Origin: Chondrosia reniformis
Taxonomy: Eukaryota; Porifera; Demospongiae; Chondrillida; Chondrillidae
Length of the DNA: 64,000 bases
Reading direction: 5' to 3'
NCBI GenBank assembly: GCA_947172415.1
Contig: OX359193.1
Span: 4,396,501 to 4,460,500, forward strand
Part shown: positions 31,888-42,289 of the stretch, piece by piece
How positions within the stretch are numbered: the stretch's first letter is position 1
How the letters are laid out: each line of letters starts with the position of its first letter
The notes under the pieces: generated by a model
What the model was told of the DNA's origin: nothing
The model's database searches: none
Seen by the model: only the letters and a program-made list of their open reading frames with translations
Position numbers and translations under genes: made by a program

Positions 31888-33170
31888 ATGGAATCAGAGA
31901 GCACTAGTAATGAGCTCGAGGGGAGCGCTCAGAGTAGCGAGGTGTGACAATGGAAGGGGAAGCTGGAAGCGGCACAGCAGGAGTTGGAAACAGTAAGGAC
32001 CAACCTCTGTGCACAGCTTGAAGAAGCTAGGCATTCGGCAGAAACCATTAAGGATGAGTTAGAAGGGGAATTAGATAAGCAGACACGAATGAGTGATGAT
32101 TTAAGGGTACAGGGAGATGAAACCCAAGCAAAGCAAGACGCTGAGATTGAAGCCTTGAGAGCGACACTTGAACTAGAGTCACTTAAACGGCTGGAGGAAG
32201 TACGAGGCCAATTCGATAGGGAACGTGAATGGTTTCGGAGTGAAAGAGAACAGTACTTGGTCACAATTGCACAGCTCAAGCTGCAGCTACAGAACAATAG
32301 TGAGAAAATGTCCAACACTGGAAACCAGGTTCCAGGTGAGTCAAGCAAGACTGACAGAAGAGACCATATGTACGATGCTGGTAATGCATGTGGAGAGAAT
32401 AGTGTATCTGAGGTGCATGCTAGTGCTATAATTGAGCAGCCTGGTAACAGCAGAAGTTGTCGGGGAAGCCAGCTAACAGTATCCCCTCAGCTGATTAGCA
32501 GCACTGATAAGTAGGCTGATAGTCTTGTATTGCCTTCCCCTGGCACTTTAAACCAATTGGAAATAGGAAGTGCCCCACATACTGAGGCTGTTGAGACTCC
32601 CACAGTAATGGGTAAATGTGGAGGTGGTACAAGTGTGGGGGTTGCACCTATATACTACTGCTGAAGGGGGACTGATGCATCAGCTCGCCCAGTTAGTGCA
32701 GACGTAGACAGCCATGGTGGTGGCTCAGACCCAAGCCATGTCTACACAGAGTTTGCCCCTTATGCCTCGCTATAGTGGTGAGGGTGACCAGGCTATGGAC
32801 GATGGGTTGGATAGATGGGTGGACCAGTTTGAGGAACGTGCAAGTCGTCTTTTGCCAGAGGAGGTGAAGGCGAGTTATAGTCCCACTGTGAGTGCACTGA
32901 AGTCCCGGTTCAAACCTGTGGACATTGAAGAGCTGAGAGGAATGGAATTCCATCAGCTGGTACAGAGGGAGCAGTCAGTGGAGCAGCTGAGGTTAGAGAT
33001 GCAAAGATTGGCAAAACGTGCATTCCCAGCTCTCACTGGCAAGGACCTGGACCGGCTACTGAAGGGTCGTTTTTTTCAGGCCCTCCTGCCTAAATGGCAG
33101 GGGAAGTTGTGAGCTCCCAGAACCAATGAGAGTTTTGATGAGCTCTTCAATCGCGCGAGGACTACTGAAA
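31888..33170 (+). pseudogene. Gypsy gag
   Basis: ATG at 31888, TGA at 31945-31947, then a long charged coiled coil (EGELDKQTRMSDDLRVQGDE, EEVRGQFDREREWF) up to a TAG at 32512-32514. The next open piece (32714-33112) holds the capsid-like part with RWVDQFEERA and LRLEMQRLAKRAFP, with an apparent deletion between LLPEE and VKASY judged from the family pattern. It stops at 33110-33112 just before FDELF. Gag forms the retrotransposon particle. This copy cannot make a full protein. Confidence 0.75.
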
Positions 33171-34169
33171 AGACATGAGCAACAATACAGCTACATAGCT
33201 GGGGAACGCAGAGATCAGCACAAACCAAATAGGCCTGTTGATAAGACCATTAACCCAAATAGAAGCCCAAAGGGCAGGTGCGATCAAGAGGGTAGTGGTC
33301 CTAGCATAGTCCCTACCAATCAAGGTGGGCAAAACCCAACAGAAGAGAGAACAGACCGTAACCGTGGTCAAGGTCTTCAATGCCAAATCTGTCATCACTT
33401 TGGCCATATTGCTCGATTTTGTAGAGAAAAAGGGAAGCAAGGAGCTGAGGCTCTGGGAAGATCGAGACAAATTACTGAAGCCTCCAGAAAGCCAAAAGAT
33501 AGTGGGTCTTCCCTGCAAGTCCAAGGCATTGGGAAATTTAGCATCCAGGAATTGGAGCAACAATTGCTTCAACGCAGATTGGCCTCAGAACAGCAGCTGG
33601 CAGACACCCATGTAGAAAGTAGTGCTAATATGGTGACAGGTGCTGTGGGGTCATCTTACTGGCTAGATATTGCTGTGGAGGGTATGGTTGCACCCGCCCT
33701 TGTTGATACGGCGTCTCAGTCAACAATCATTTCGCGTACCTTCCTCCACAAAGTGTTTGCACACATGACAAAGTCAGGTAAAACTCCACCAAGGCTGGAG
33801 TATCCTATTGCTAAACTTAAGGGAAAAGGAGGAGACTCCATCCCTGTGACTCCCCAAGTTACACTGAGAGTGAATGTGGATGAGATATCTACATCTCTGC
33901 CAGCTTTTATTCAACTGGACAGCAAGCAGGAGTGCCTGCTGGGCTCAAATGTCCTCCCTGCATTAGGTATCTCTGTAGTGAGAGCCAATGGTCAACCTCT
34001 AGTCCCTAGGCAAGACAAGGGTGGGGTTCAGGTAGCCTCTGTTAATCTCATCCAAGCTGCTGCCATTCCAGGGTTAAAGGGATGCTTTGTACAAGCCAGA
34101 GTAGATATGGTTCAATCAGATGGTGAATGCTTACTATTGAACCAGAGCACCAGTCCTTGGATTCCCTAA
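33171..34169 (+). pseudogene. Gypsy nucleocapsid zinc knuckle and aspartic protease
   Basis: A CCHC knuckle CQICHHFGHIARFC (about 33380-33421) is followed by a Gln-rich linker and a retropepsin-like protease with VAPALVDTASQSTIISRTF, in which DTA replaces the more usual DTG/DSG. The hydrophobic strand CLLGSNVLPALGISV fits the second half of the fold. The frame is open from 33126 to the TAA at 34167-34169. Confidence 0.8.
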
Positions 34170-34509
34170 GTGTTTCCACCTTGGAGTCCCTGATTTCGGT
34201 TGACGGCAAGGGTGTAGCCCTTGTACCCATTCAAAATTACCAGGGCAGCTCTATTCGACTGAAAAAGGGTATCCGCCTGGGCTCGATTAGACCTCTCAGG
34301 TTGTAGACATCAGAGGTCTTACAACCAGAAGGCACTGACTCAGGCATTCCTGGGACTGAGCCTAGTAGCACTTGTTCACAGGTGACAGGGTATGAGGACA
34401 AAGATCAACGTGCCTTGAAACTCCTTGAAGCTCTAGGGCTTCTGGAGGGCAAACTGTCTAGCCCTCAGGTTACTGAATTGAAGGCTTTGCTACAAGAGTA
34501 CTATTCTGA

Positions 34510-35463
34510 GCTGGGATGAACTGATATTGTTAGCCACTCGATTATTACTGGAGACCATCATCCCATTAGGCAGCAGCCTTACCGAACACCCATAGCACGT
34601 AGGGATGCTATTAAGAGGTTGGTTGATCAGATGCAATAGCAAGGTATAGTAAGACCCTCTAGGAGCTCATGGGCCAGTCCAGTAGTCTTAGTGCCAAAAA
34701 GGATGGCAGTTTACGTTTTTGCGTGGACTACCACAAACTGAATGCTATAACCAGCAAGGACGTTTTTCCTCTTCCTCGTATTGATGATATATTGGACACA
34801 TTAGGCGGTACACAGTATTTTACCTCATCGGACCTAGCCTCAGGGCATTAGCAGATTGAGCTTGACAATGATGCTCGCGTTAAGTCAGCTTTTACAACCT
34901 ACAACGGTCTGCATGAGTTAACAAGGATGCCCTTTGGTTTATGCAATACACCAGCTACATTTCAATTGGTCATGCAGGCTGTTTTGGTTGGCTTAGAGGG
35001 GGAAAATGTTTTCGTCTATCTTGATGATATTTTAGTTGCTATTTAAAGTTTTAGCCAACATATGAAACAATTTAAAGCGGTTTTTAAATGCTTAAGGGCT
35101 GCTGGGTTATGCCTCAAGCCAGGAAAGTGCTTTCTCCTTCGTGACAAGGTGACTTACCTTGGGCATGTAATTTCTGCAAAAGGGATTCAACCAGTTCCTG
35201 CAAAGACTAGGAAGGTTGAGTCCTTCCCTGTACCCACTGATATCACTGAGGTACGACAGTTTATTGGTCTGGCTTCCTATTACCGCCAGTTCATCCCGGA
35301 TTTTGCAAGTGTTGCTGCTCCTTTGCACGCTTTGACCAGGAAGAATGTCCCTTTTGAATGGACCACTGGTTGTCAGGCTGCTTTTGATCAGTTGAAACAT
35401 CTATTGATTTCAGCCCCCGTTTTGGCTTATCCACAATTTGGACCAGATGCTGAGTTATTTTAG
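34510..35463 (+). pseudogene. Gypsy reverse transcriptase
   Basis: Motifs in order: QPYRTPIARRDAI, SWASPVVLVPK, DGSLRFCVDYHKLN, PLPRIDDILDTLGG, FTSSDLASG (first Asp), LTRMPFGLCNTPATFQ, FVYLDDILV (YLDD) and the thumb region TYLGHVISAKG. Breaks: TAG at 34637-34639, a lost A in the run after GTGCC (about 34692), TAG at 34849-34851 where Trp is usual, and TAA at 35044-35046. The frame then breaks at 35461. Confidence 0.92.
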
Positions 35464-37566
35464 AAACTGATGCCAGTGGGGTTGGCCTGGGTGCTGTGTT
35501 GTCACAGGAACAAGAGGATGGGCAGGTGCACCTGATTGCATATGCCTCTTGACACTAGTGAACGCAACTATGGGATTAGTGAGCTTGAAATCTTGGCTGT
35601 GGTGGGCAGCCTGGCACTTCGACCTTACCTGTTGAGGCATCACACTACTGTTTTCACAGATCACTCAGCTTGTGTTTCTGTGTTGACCACCGCAAGACCC
35701 TCTGGTAAACTTGCAAGGTGGGCCCTTACCATACAGGAACTGAATCTGACCTTGAAGCATCGCGCTGGCAAGCTGAATGCAAATGCTGATGCCTTGTCAC
35801 GAATTCCAGTGACTGGGTCAAGATTTAGTGTGGCTGGGTCACGAACTGATCATGCTATTTCTTTTCAGGGTTCAGATGCTGGTACCAGTGAGGATATGGA
35901 TCCTGTGGGTGACAATGCTAGAGTCTCAGTCAACCCACCAGTACTAGCATTGCCTTCTCACCCTACTTCATCTGCAGCTAGGAAGACTGGTAGTGTTTCA
36001 GCTGATGATAGGAGCAGTGATTGTGAAGTGTCGGATGGAAGTGTTGATGAATTGGATGATTTTGACAGAGAGTATCATTGTGGTTGTGATGCCTATGTCT
36101 TCTCTGCTAATGTAGAGGACATAGCTATTAAGGAATCTAGGGAGAAGATTCGTGAGCTGCAGTACAAGGGTGAGGAACTACTATCCTACGTTAACTATCT
36201 AGAGCGAGGTTCTCTTCCGGAGGATGAGCAACTAGTCAAAAGGATTGTCTTAGGAAGCAAGAACTTTGAAATGATAGATGGTGTCCTGCATTATGAGAGT
36301 CCTACCAGTCCTGGACGTTGGTGTACAGTTGTACCCAGGGAGCTCCAACAGCAGCTGCTTACTGAGGCTCATGCTGGATTATTTGCAGGCCATTTTTCAG
36401 AGAAAAAAGTCTATGGGAAGATTTGCCGTTCGTATTGGTGGCAAGGTCTTCGGGCTGATGTCAGGAGATTCTGTCGAAGCTGCCTTAACTGTGTGTCTCG
36501 GCGGGGCCCTGGGTATCGCCAGCGCCCTCCAATGAAACCAATCCCAGTGAAGGGTCCTTTTCACCGAGTAGCAATTGATATTTTGCAACCACCCCTTTTG
36601 TCTAATGGCAATAAATATGTGGTAGTCTTTATGGACTACCTCACTAAGTGGGTGGAGGCTTTTCCCACAGCTGATCAGAAGGCAACTACTATTGCAAGGT
36701 TATTAGTTGAGAATATCATATACCGTCATGGGATCCCCCAAGAACTACTGTCTGATAAGGGAGCTAACTTTCTCTCAGAGTGGATCCTAGAAGTGTGCTC
36801 CCTCTTGGGAATGAAGAAGATTAATACCAGCGGATATCACCCGCAGACTGATGGGCTTGTTGAGAAGTTTAATTCTACATTTCAGAGCATGATCTCTAAA
36901 AGCAGTGAACGAAACCCAACCGAATGGGACAAGCAGCTTCCCCTATTGCTGTTTGCGTATCATTCTGTTGTGCAACAATCTACTAAGGAAAGCCCATTCT
37001 TCTTGCTTTATGGTCGGGACCCCAGGCTACCCACGGAAACCTCGTTGGATCCTACATCTACTGCCTCTTTAGTGGATGTTGGTGACTATCGTAGTGAATT
37101 ATTAGCCACCATTACAGAAGCTAGGGAGTTTGCATTGGAAAGCATCAAGCAAGCTCAAGAGAAACAACGATCATTCTATGACCAACAAACTAAAGATCAC
37201 GACTTTTACACAAGTGAAAGAGTCATGGTGTTTATGCCGAGTGAGACAACTGGCAAGAACCGTAAGTTTGCTAGGCCCTATCATGGACCGTATCGTATCA
37301 TTACTATCACCCCTACAAATGCTGAGGTACAGTTAATAGAACGACCCCAGGAGCCTACCATATTTGTAGCAATAGACAGACTTAGGAGATGCTATCCAGA
37401 ACAGACAGACCAATGTTGGATAGGAAACAAGAAGAGAAGGATTCCAGCTACTAGTAACAAACCCACTGAGGAATGTCGCCCTACAACACAACCTCTTCGG
37501 AGTCGGGATGGTCCAGTCACCATGTCCATGTCCCGTGCCAAGGAAGCCAATGGCCAGAGGCATTGA
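35464..37566 (+). pseudogene. Gypsy RNase H and integrase
   Basis: RNase H begins ETDASGVGLGAVLSQ in one frame, then after a frame break near 35545 runs LDTSERNYGISELEILAVV to HRAGKLNANADALSR. A 676-codon open frame (35536-37566) carries an acidic spacer, the integrase zinc finger (HAGLFAGH ... CRSCLNC), the catalytic core with VAIDILQP, LSDKGANF and GLVEKFNSTF (D, D, E all present), and a GPY/F-type C-terminal module (RKFARPYHGPYRI). The integrase part is the best preserved region of the element. Confidence 0.92.
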
Positions 37567-37669
37567 CTTACTTGTATTGCTATGTTAGTTATTATCTTCA
37601 TCTTTTGTCCGAGTGATTTTTATTTCTATAGATCCCTCGAGGACGAGGTTACCCTTCAGAGGGGGGAAA

Positions 37670-37919
37670 TGTAACAATTGCATATGACGTAACATTATTA
37701 ATTAATTAGTTGTGGTTTTATGTGACATATAAAAAGGGAGTCTTAGTTAGATTAGACAGTTTTTTGGTCAGCTCTGTTATATAGTTGCTGTTGTTATTAA
37801 AAGTTACACATGTGTCAGCGCCCGTTTGCGACCGTTCTCGCTCACATTTGTCCTTCTTTGTAACGCTACGTTCGGTTTTCACTCACCTTGGATTGCTGAA
37901 CGGCAGGGCTGGTGTTACA
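37670..37919 (+). repeat. 3' LTR of the Gypsy element
   Basis: 250 bp, same start and end as the 5' LTR, with scattered substitutions concentrated in the second half. Confidence 0.95.
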
Positions 37920-38381
37920 TATATATTTTAAGGATGATATCGTATGGTATAGACGATATCCTATTTGTATATTGTTAGTATACGCTATATTTTCGTTGTA
38001 TATCGCGCTACATCGTATTATAAGTGAGAAATCCTTCTTCCATAATACAGTTGTATGATTCTTTGCTTACAAAACACTGTTAAAACTATTTTCTTTCACA
38101 CTTCCACTTATGGCAATGTCGATTCCCAAAAATCCTTGCCATCATATCGAGTCCATCCATTGTTCGTATAGCTTTGTTATCCAGGGTTAACGTGAGTGGG
38201 TCTTTGATCGTAGATTTCACAATTTTAAGTCGGCAAGTTAAATTTACACTTCAAATTCGCACAATACGTTAACAGAAAAAGGCTAACCGTTAACTGTTAA
38301 CTTTTACCAGTTTTCGGTTAACTGAAAACTGATAACTGGTAAGCGTTAAACTGCGTTACCTTTTTTATGAACCATACGGTA

Positions 38382-38440
38382 AATATATCAGGTCCCCCAT
38401 TTATACCAGCCTTGTGCTGAAAGGGTAACCTTATTAATAA

Positions 38441-38471
<31 letters not shown>

Positions 38472-38818
38472 AATAATATATTACTCAGCTTTTATACAGC
38501 CCATTTGCTATGATATCACACCATTTACCATTCACCATTTGCACAACGATTCTTCAATCAACTGTACACTCACTCAACTACAAGTACATTTCACATTACC
38601 ATCTAGTATCATTCTGTGTACTGGCCACCCAGCACTTATATCACTTAACTAAATTAACAGACCTACACTTACTATATATTATCATACATGTACATTTTGA
38701 ATATCCTATATATGTTGTAGCTAAGTGATAAACCAATATATGTTGTAGCTAAGTGATAAACCATGCCACCCAACATACTTTATTACCTAGCTACAATATA
38801 GGATATTCTAAATGTACA
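38382..38818. repeat. (AAT)n microsatellite and left arm of an inverted repeat
   Basis: AATAATAAT units span 38430-38478. From about 38595 to 38690 runs an arm with CTGTGTACTGGCCACCCAGC and ACCTACACTTACTATAT, mirrored at 39228-39320. A 36-bp direct repeat (ATATGTTGTAGCTAAGTGATAAACC) lies at about 38710-38762. Confidence 0.75.
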
Positions 38819-38820
38819 TA

Positions 38821-39209
38821 CAGTCCTACCTCGTTTATCCGGACCTCAGATATCCGGTACCTCGGTTATCCGGGTCATGTGATTCCAGATTTTATATAGC
38901 CTAGAGGTGTTATAGTCTTTTCAAATAAGAGGACCTTAGTGTTTCCTAGGTCTTTTTTACTGGTAGTCTCTTCTCTTACTTCGCTGGGCGTTGTGTCTTC
39001 CATAAAGCACAAGGCTTCTCCACTGGCTGCTGGTCATGGAAAGCACAAATATGTCGTGCTGACAATCGGCCTGAAGTTGGAAATTTGTGATCTGGTAACA
39101 TCACGGTGGCTTTCCTCCTATTTTTATTATCCAGACAATTTGGGTTATACAGACACACAAGAAAGTGCATCTACCCAACACTGTCTGGATAATCAAAGGT
39201 ATAGGACTG
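38821..39209. mobile_element. pogo/Tigger-type MITE
   Basis: The left end CAGTCCTACCTCGTTTATCC and the right end, in reverse, CAGTCCTATACCTTTGATTA, both continue with ATCCGGAC/ATCCAGAC. TA duplications are at 38819-38820 and 39210-39211. It sits inside the older inverted repeat of 38595-39320. No transposase. Confidence 0.8.
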
Positions 39210-39426
39210 TATGGTCTGATTATATTAGTTTGATCATATAGTAAGTGCAGGTGTGTTAGTTCAGTTACGTGATAAGTGCTGTGTGGCCAGTACACAGAAG
39301 GATATTAGATGGTAGCATAAAGCCTATAGTCATGAATGCAGTGTACCTATAGTTGGGCAAGTGTAAGTGAACCCCTTAATATATATGTCATATCAATATA
39401 TATATATATATACAAGTATTCCTCTA

Positions 39427-39607
39427 TTTATTTCAACAATTAAACCTTTCAACCCAGAGATCTTCATCACCAATAAATGAAGGAGTATGATATAGCCAGT
39501 TAAATCGGAAAAGGGGTGATGGAAAATAAATCCCATTTAACTGGCTATATCACATTCCTTCATTATTGGTGATAAAGATCTCCAAGTTGAAAGAATCAGT
39601 TGTTGAA
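39427..39607. repeat. Short foldback repeat
   Basis: Arms of about 73 bp with AGATCTTCATCACCAATAA and GATATAGCCAGTTAAAT mirror each other around a 35-bp loop. Confidence 0.85.
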
Positions 39608-39684
39608 AATTGTGTTGCTGAATCTCATTCAAGACAATATATACTATCAATCAACACAATAAACAACCCCTACCATTTGACATA

Positions 39685-40820
39685 CGGTACGCACGGAAAT
39701 TATCTTGACATTCGAAGATGGAACGTTGCGAAGCTCGCACAAAGTACGGCGAAGTTCATTTGAAGTTGTCAAAGCTCGTTTGAAGTACGGCGAAGTTCGC
39801 TCGAAGCTGTCTAAGTTCGTATCAATTTCGTTTACAACTGTTTAATCGAAGTTCATACATATATCCTCAAATTAAGGTGGCGGGTGCACCTAATTATCAC
39901 TCCTGCATATTCATAGCTTCAGTGACCACAAATGATATTCATAGCGCAACCTGCCCATAATAGAATCCGCGAAAAAGGACGCTTTCGTCGTTAGCTTCGA
40001 TCTGGAAATTTCTTCTCCCGCTCAACCTGCCCACAGACTATCGACCGACGTGAAGAAAGCGATGGAATGCTGAAATATTCTACTTGAATTCGTCCACTTC
40101 AGCCGATTACGTCACTACTCTAGTATAATCATGTGGGATTATACTCTGTAACTTTATTTTTACTGTCTTATTCCTGCATGCTTTATTTCATGTGCTTGAA
40201 AGTTTGTACAACTGTTCACTGTTACCCATGCTTTGATCATACGAGAGGAATTTCTATATGAAGTACTGAATAATGAGAAAATAGCGGCATAATGGACACT
40301 TCTATACAATGAAAATCTGTTTAGCCTATTTCCTGCCGTATTCCAGGAATCCCTCTTGTATAAGCATGAAGTACTACCTGAAAATGCAATTAGAAGCCCT
40401 GCCAGCGAAGTACAAGGGAAAATGGCTGTACTAGGCAGTAAAAATACCTTTGCGGTTGGCTTCTTTTTCTATGGAGTTCTCAAGAAGCGGTTGGCTTACA
40501 GCGTAAGAAACGTCGGTAAAGGTAATGTAGATGTACAAATCCTACTGTGTATGGCTATATATAACGAATTCGTTCGATGCACAGCACGAATGGAAACAAA
40601 GAAATGTTTTGTTATTTTAGCGCGAAAAGTGCACCCGCCCCCTTAACAGCATTCAACAACACCTTTACATGAAGTTTCACCCAAGTTTTTCTGAATTATT
40701 TCCAAGTAGAGCAAAGTAGTTTCGAAGTAGCACGAAGTAGTTTCGAAGTAGTTTCGAAGTAGTGCAGAGTACACTGCGAAGTTCAAACTTCGAATGTCAA
40801 GATAATTTCCATGCGTACCG
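39685..40820. mobile_element. Non-autonomous mariner-type element sharing the Tc1 element's tips
   Basis: Ends CGGTACGCACGGAAATTA then TCTTGACATTCGAAG, flanked by TA (39683-39684, 40821-40822). The outer 18 bases equal those of the Tc1 element at 25478-28226, while the next bases differ. Subterminal GAAGT motifs are again dense. It contains a second element (39876-40642) and no transposase. Confidence 0.8.
39876..40642. mobile_element. TTAA-flanked piggyBac-type MITE
   Basis: TTAA lies at 39872-39875 and 40643-40646, with GC-rich ends GGTGGCGGGTGCAC (left) and, in reverse, GGGGGCGGGTGCAC (right). A 96-codon ORF at 40356-40646 runs into the right end and resembles nothing known to me. Probably a piggyBac-mobilised non-autonomous element. 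Confidence 0.65.
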
Positions 40821-40822
40821 TA

Positions 40823-41444
40823 TATATATATCTTGTACCACAAACATGGAATACGAAAATGAAAACAATAAGAGCTACCCACACCAGTAAAACCCATTAT
40901 CATTAGCAAAGTAACTTTGAAATTATTCTATTAAATAGTGTATCAAATTAAAAGTTCCATTTATACCCTCAAATATAGATTTTCAATTAACAATGACATG
41001 AAATTATAGGGAAAAACACTATAAAAGTGGGATGACTGGACATGGCAAGAACAAATGACTCTTCAATCAATAAACATCTCACATTATGCATAGCTAACTA
41101 AAATTAAAATTACTTTTCTCACTTGCATGTTTTCTGTTCTTTCATCTCCATCATTTAACAACCATAAACTTGTCCATCCCAACTCTTTTCTGTTCAAATG
41201 GTGATCGTCTAAAAAAACATCCAACTAATCATAATCACAATAGACTGGAGAAGTGCACCTTGCCAAACATGTTAACCATGGAGACGAATTAACAATATCG
41301 TTACACAAGACTAACAGATGATTGCACAAGAAAATACCGACTTAAAACTTATTAATCGACAACTAATCGTATTTATTATCTCTATATCTTATATATAAAC
41401 GACAGTCTCATAAATCCGTACATATACTAGCTAAAAAATATTTC
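40823..41444. other. Non-coding spacer
   Basis: AT-rich, with no recognisable feature. Confidence 0.5.
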
Positions 41445-41794
41445 ATGGCTAACCCTTCGAATTCGCCTGAAAATCGCAACGTCCACCAGGAGCCACTAAT
41501 GGAGGTGGATGATAATCAAGTAAGCCATTATCTACCTTAGTCTTCAGTTCATTAAAATCTATATAACAATATTTTCTTTTTATTCTAAAGCTACTAGAGT
41601 TCTTTGAATTGCAAGACGGACAACCCAATAATGCCAATCACTCCAACAGTAATCCACTACCACCCAACGATCTAGAAACGCCGTCACTATCTATATCTCC
41701 AACTCCATCTCTACTACCTTCACCACCACCAACAAACCAAAGAAAACACTCAAGTACAAAATGCCCCCCAGTATCCACCAAAAATACATTGTAA
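41445..41794 (+). CDS. Small Ser/Pro-rich protein, two predicted exons
   Basis: Exon 1 (41445-41519) starts MANPSNSPENRN and ends DDNQ at a consensus donor GTAAGCC. Exon 2 (41591-41794) follows TATTCTAAAG and reads LLEFFELQDGQPNNANHSN, then a Pro/Ser-rich tail (PTPSLLPSPPPTNQ) to TAA. No domain is recognised. It could be an isolated small gene, the 5' exons of a longer gene, or a transposon accessory ORF next to the hAT remnant. Confidence 0.35.
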
Positions 41795-42289
41795 AGGAGG
41801 AGATACAGGCCTCCCCCAAAAAATCCCGCGGTATAAGATAAGTATATTCATTTATATATAAAATTATAGGACAGCATCCATCTCACAAATTACACTTAAA
41901 AGTAATATCTGTTTTCTTTTTTCAATTATTATGATATTCACAGAAATACAATTTTCCTTATTTCAACCTTATGAATCAATCGAGAACTTTTCTTTTGATT
42001 TACGTTTAGATCTTGAAAAAAAATTGCCAGCTTCAAACAACCTATTCCTTTCAAATTCTTTTGCCTGTAAAACCGACTTTAACCTACCACAAAAGTGACC
42101 CTAAGGGGCTAAAGCTGGACTTTGCCATTTTCGCTCAAAATCGATTTAAAATTAAAGTGATTCTTCGATATATCAGTAGAATCATAGTTATAAAGTTTCA
42201 GCGCATAGCAATAAATACAAAAGAACTTATACAGCAACTATATAAGTAGGCAGCGAATGCGTTTTTACCTCTTTTAAACTCGTATTGGT
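41795..42289. other. Non-coding spacer before the hAT remnant
   Basis: AT-rich, no recognised feature; the hAT 5' end and inverted repeats could not be located. Confidence 0.4.

Larger units (their letters stand above)
31497..37919 (+). mobile_element. Ty3/Gypsy LTR retrotransposon
   Basis: The 250-bp LTRs (31497-31746, 37670-37919) start TGTAAC and end GTTACA, and differ at about 16 positions by my count (about 6 percent). The 3' LTR is preceded by the purine tract GAGGGGGGAAA. TATATA flanks both sides, so the duplication is 4-6 bp in low-complexity DNA. Gene order is gag, protease, RT, RNase H, integrase. Many stops and frameshifts are present. Confidence 0.95.
31246..38373. mobile_element. 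hAT-type non-autonomous element carrying a Gypsy insertion
   Basis: Inward-reading ends GGTTCATAAAAAAGTAACG (left) and GGTTCATAAAAAAGGTAACG (right), with a perfect 8-bp duplication ATACGGTA (31238-31245 and 38374-38381). TTAACCG/CGGTTAA-type motifs are repeated just inside both ends. Without the Gypsy it is about 700 bp with no ORF. An 8-bp duplication points to hAT but does not exclude other families. Confidence 0.75.

Noticed and set aside
33162-33572. 136-codon minus-strand ORF in the Gypsy element
   Set aside because: Opposite the gag-protease region; a shadow frame.
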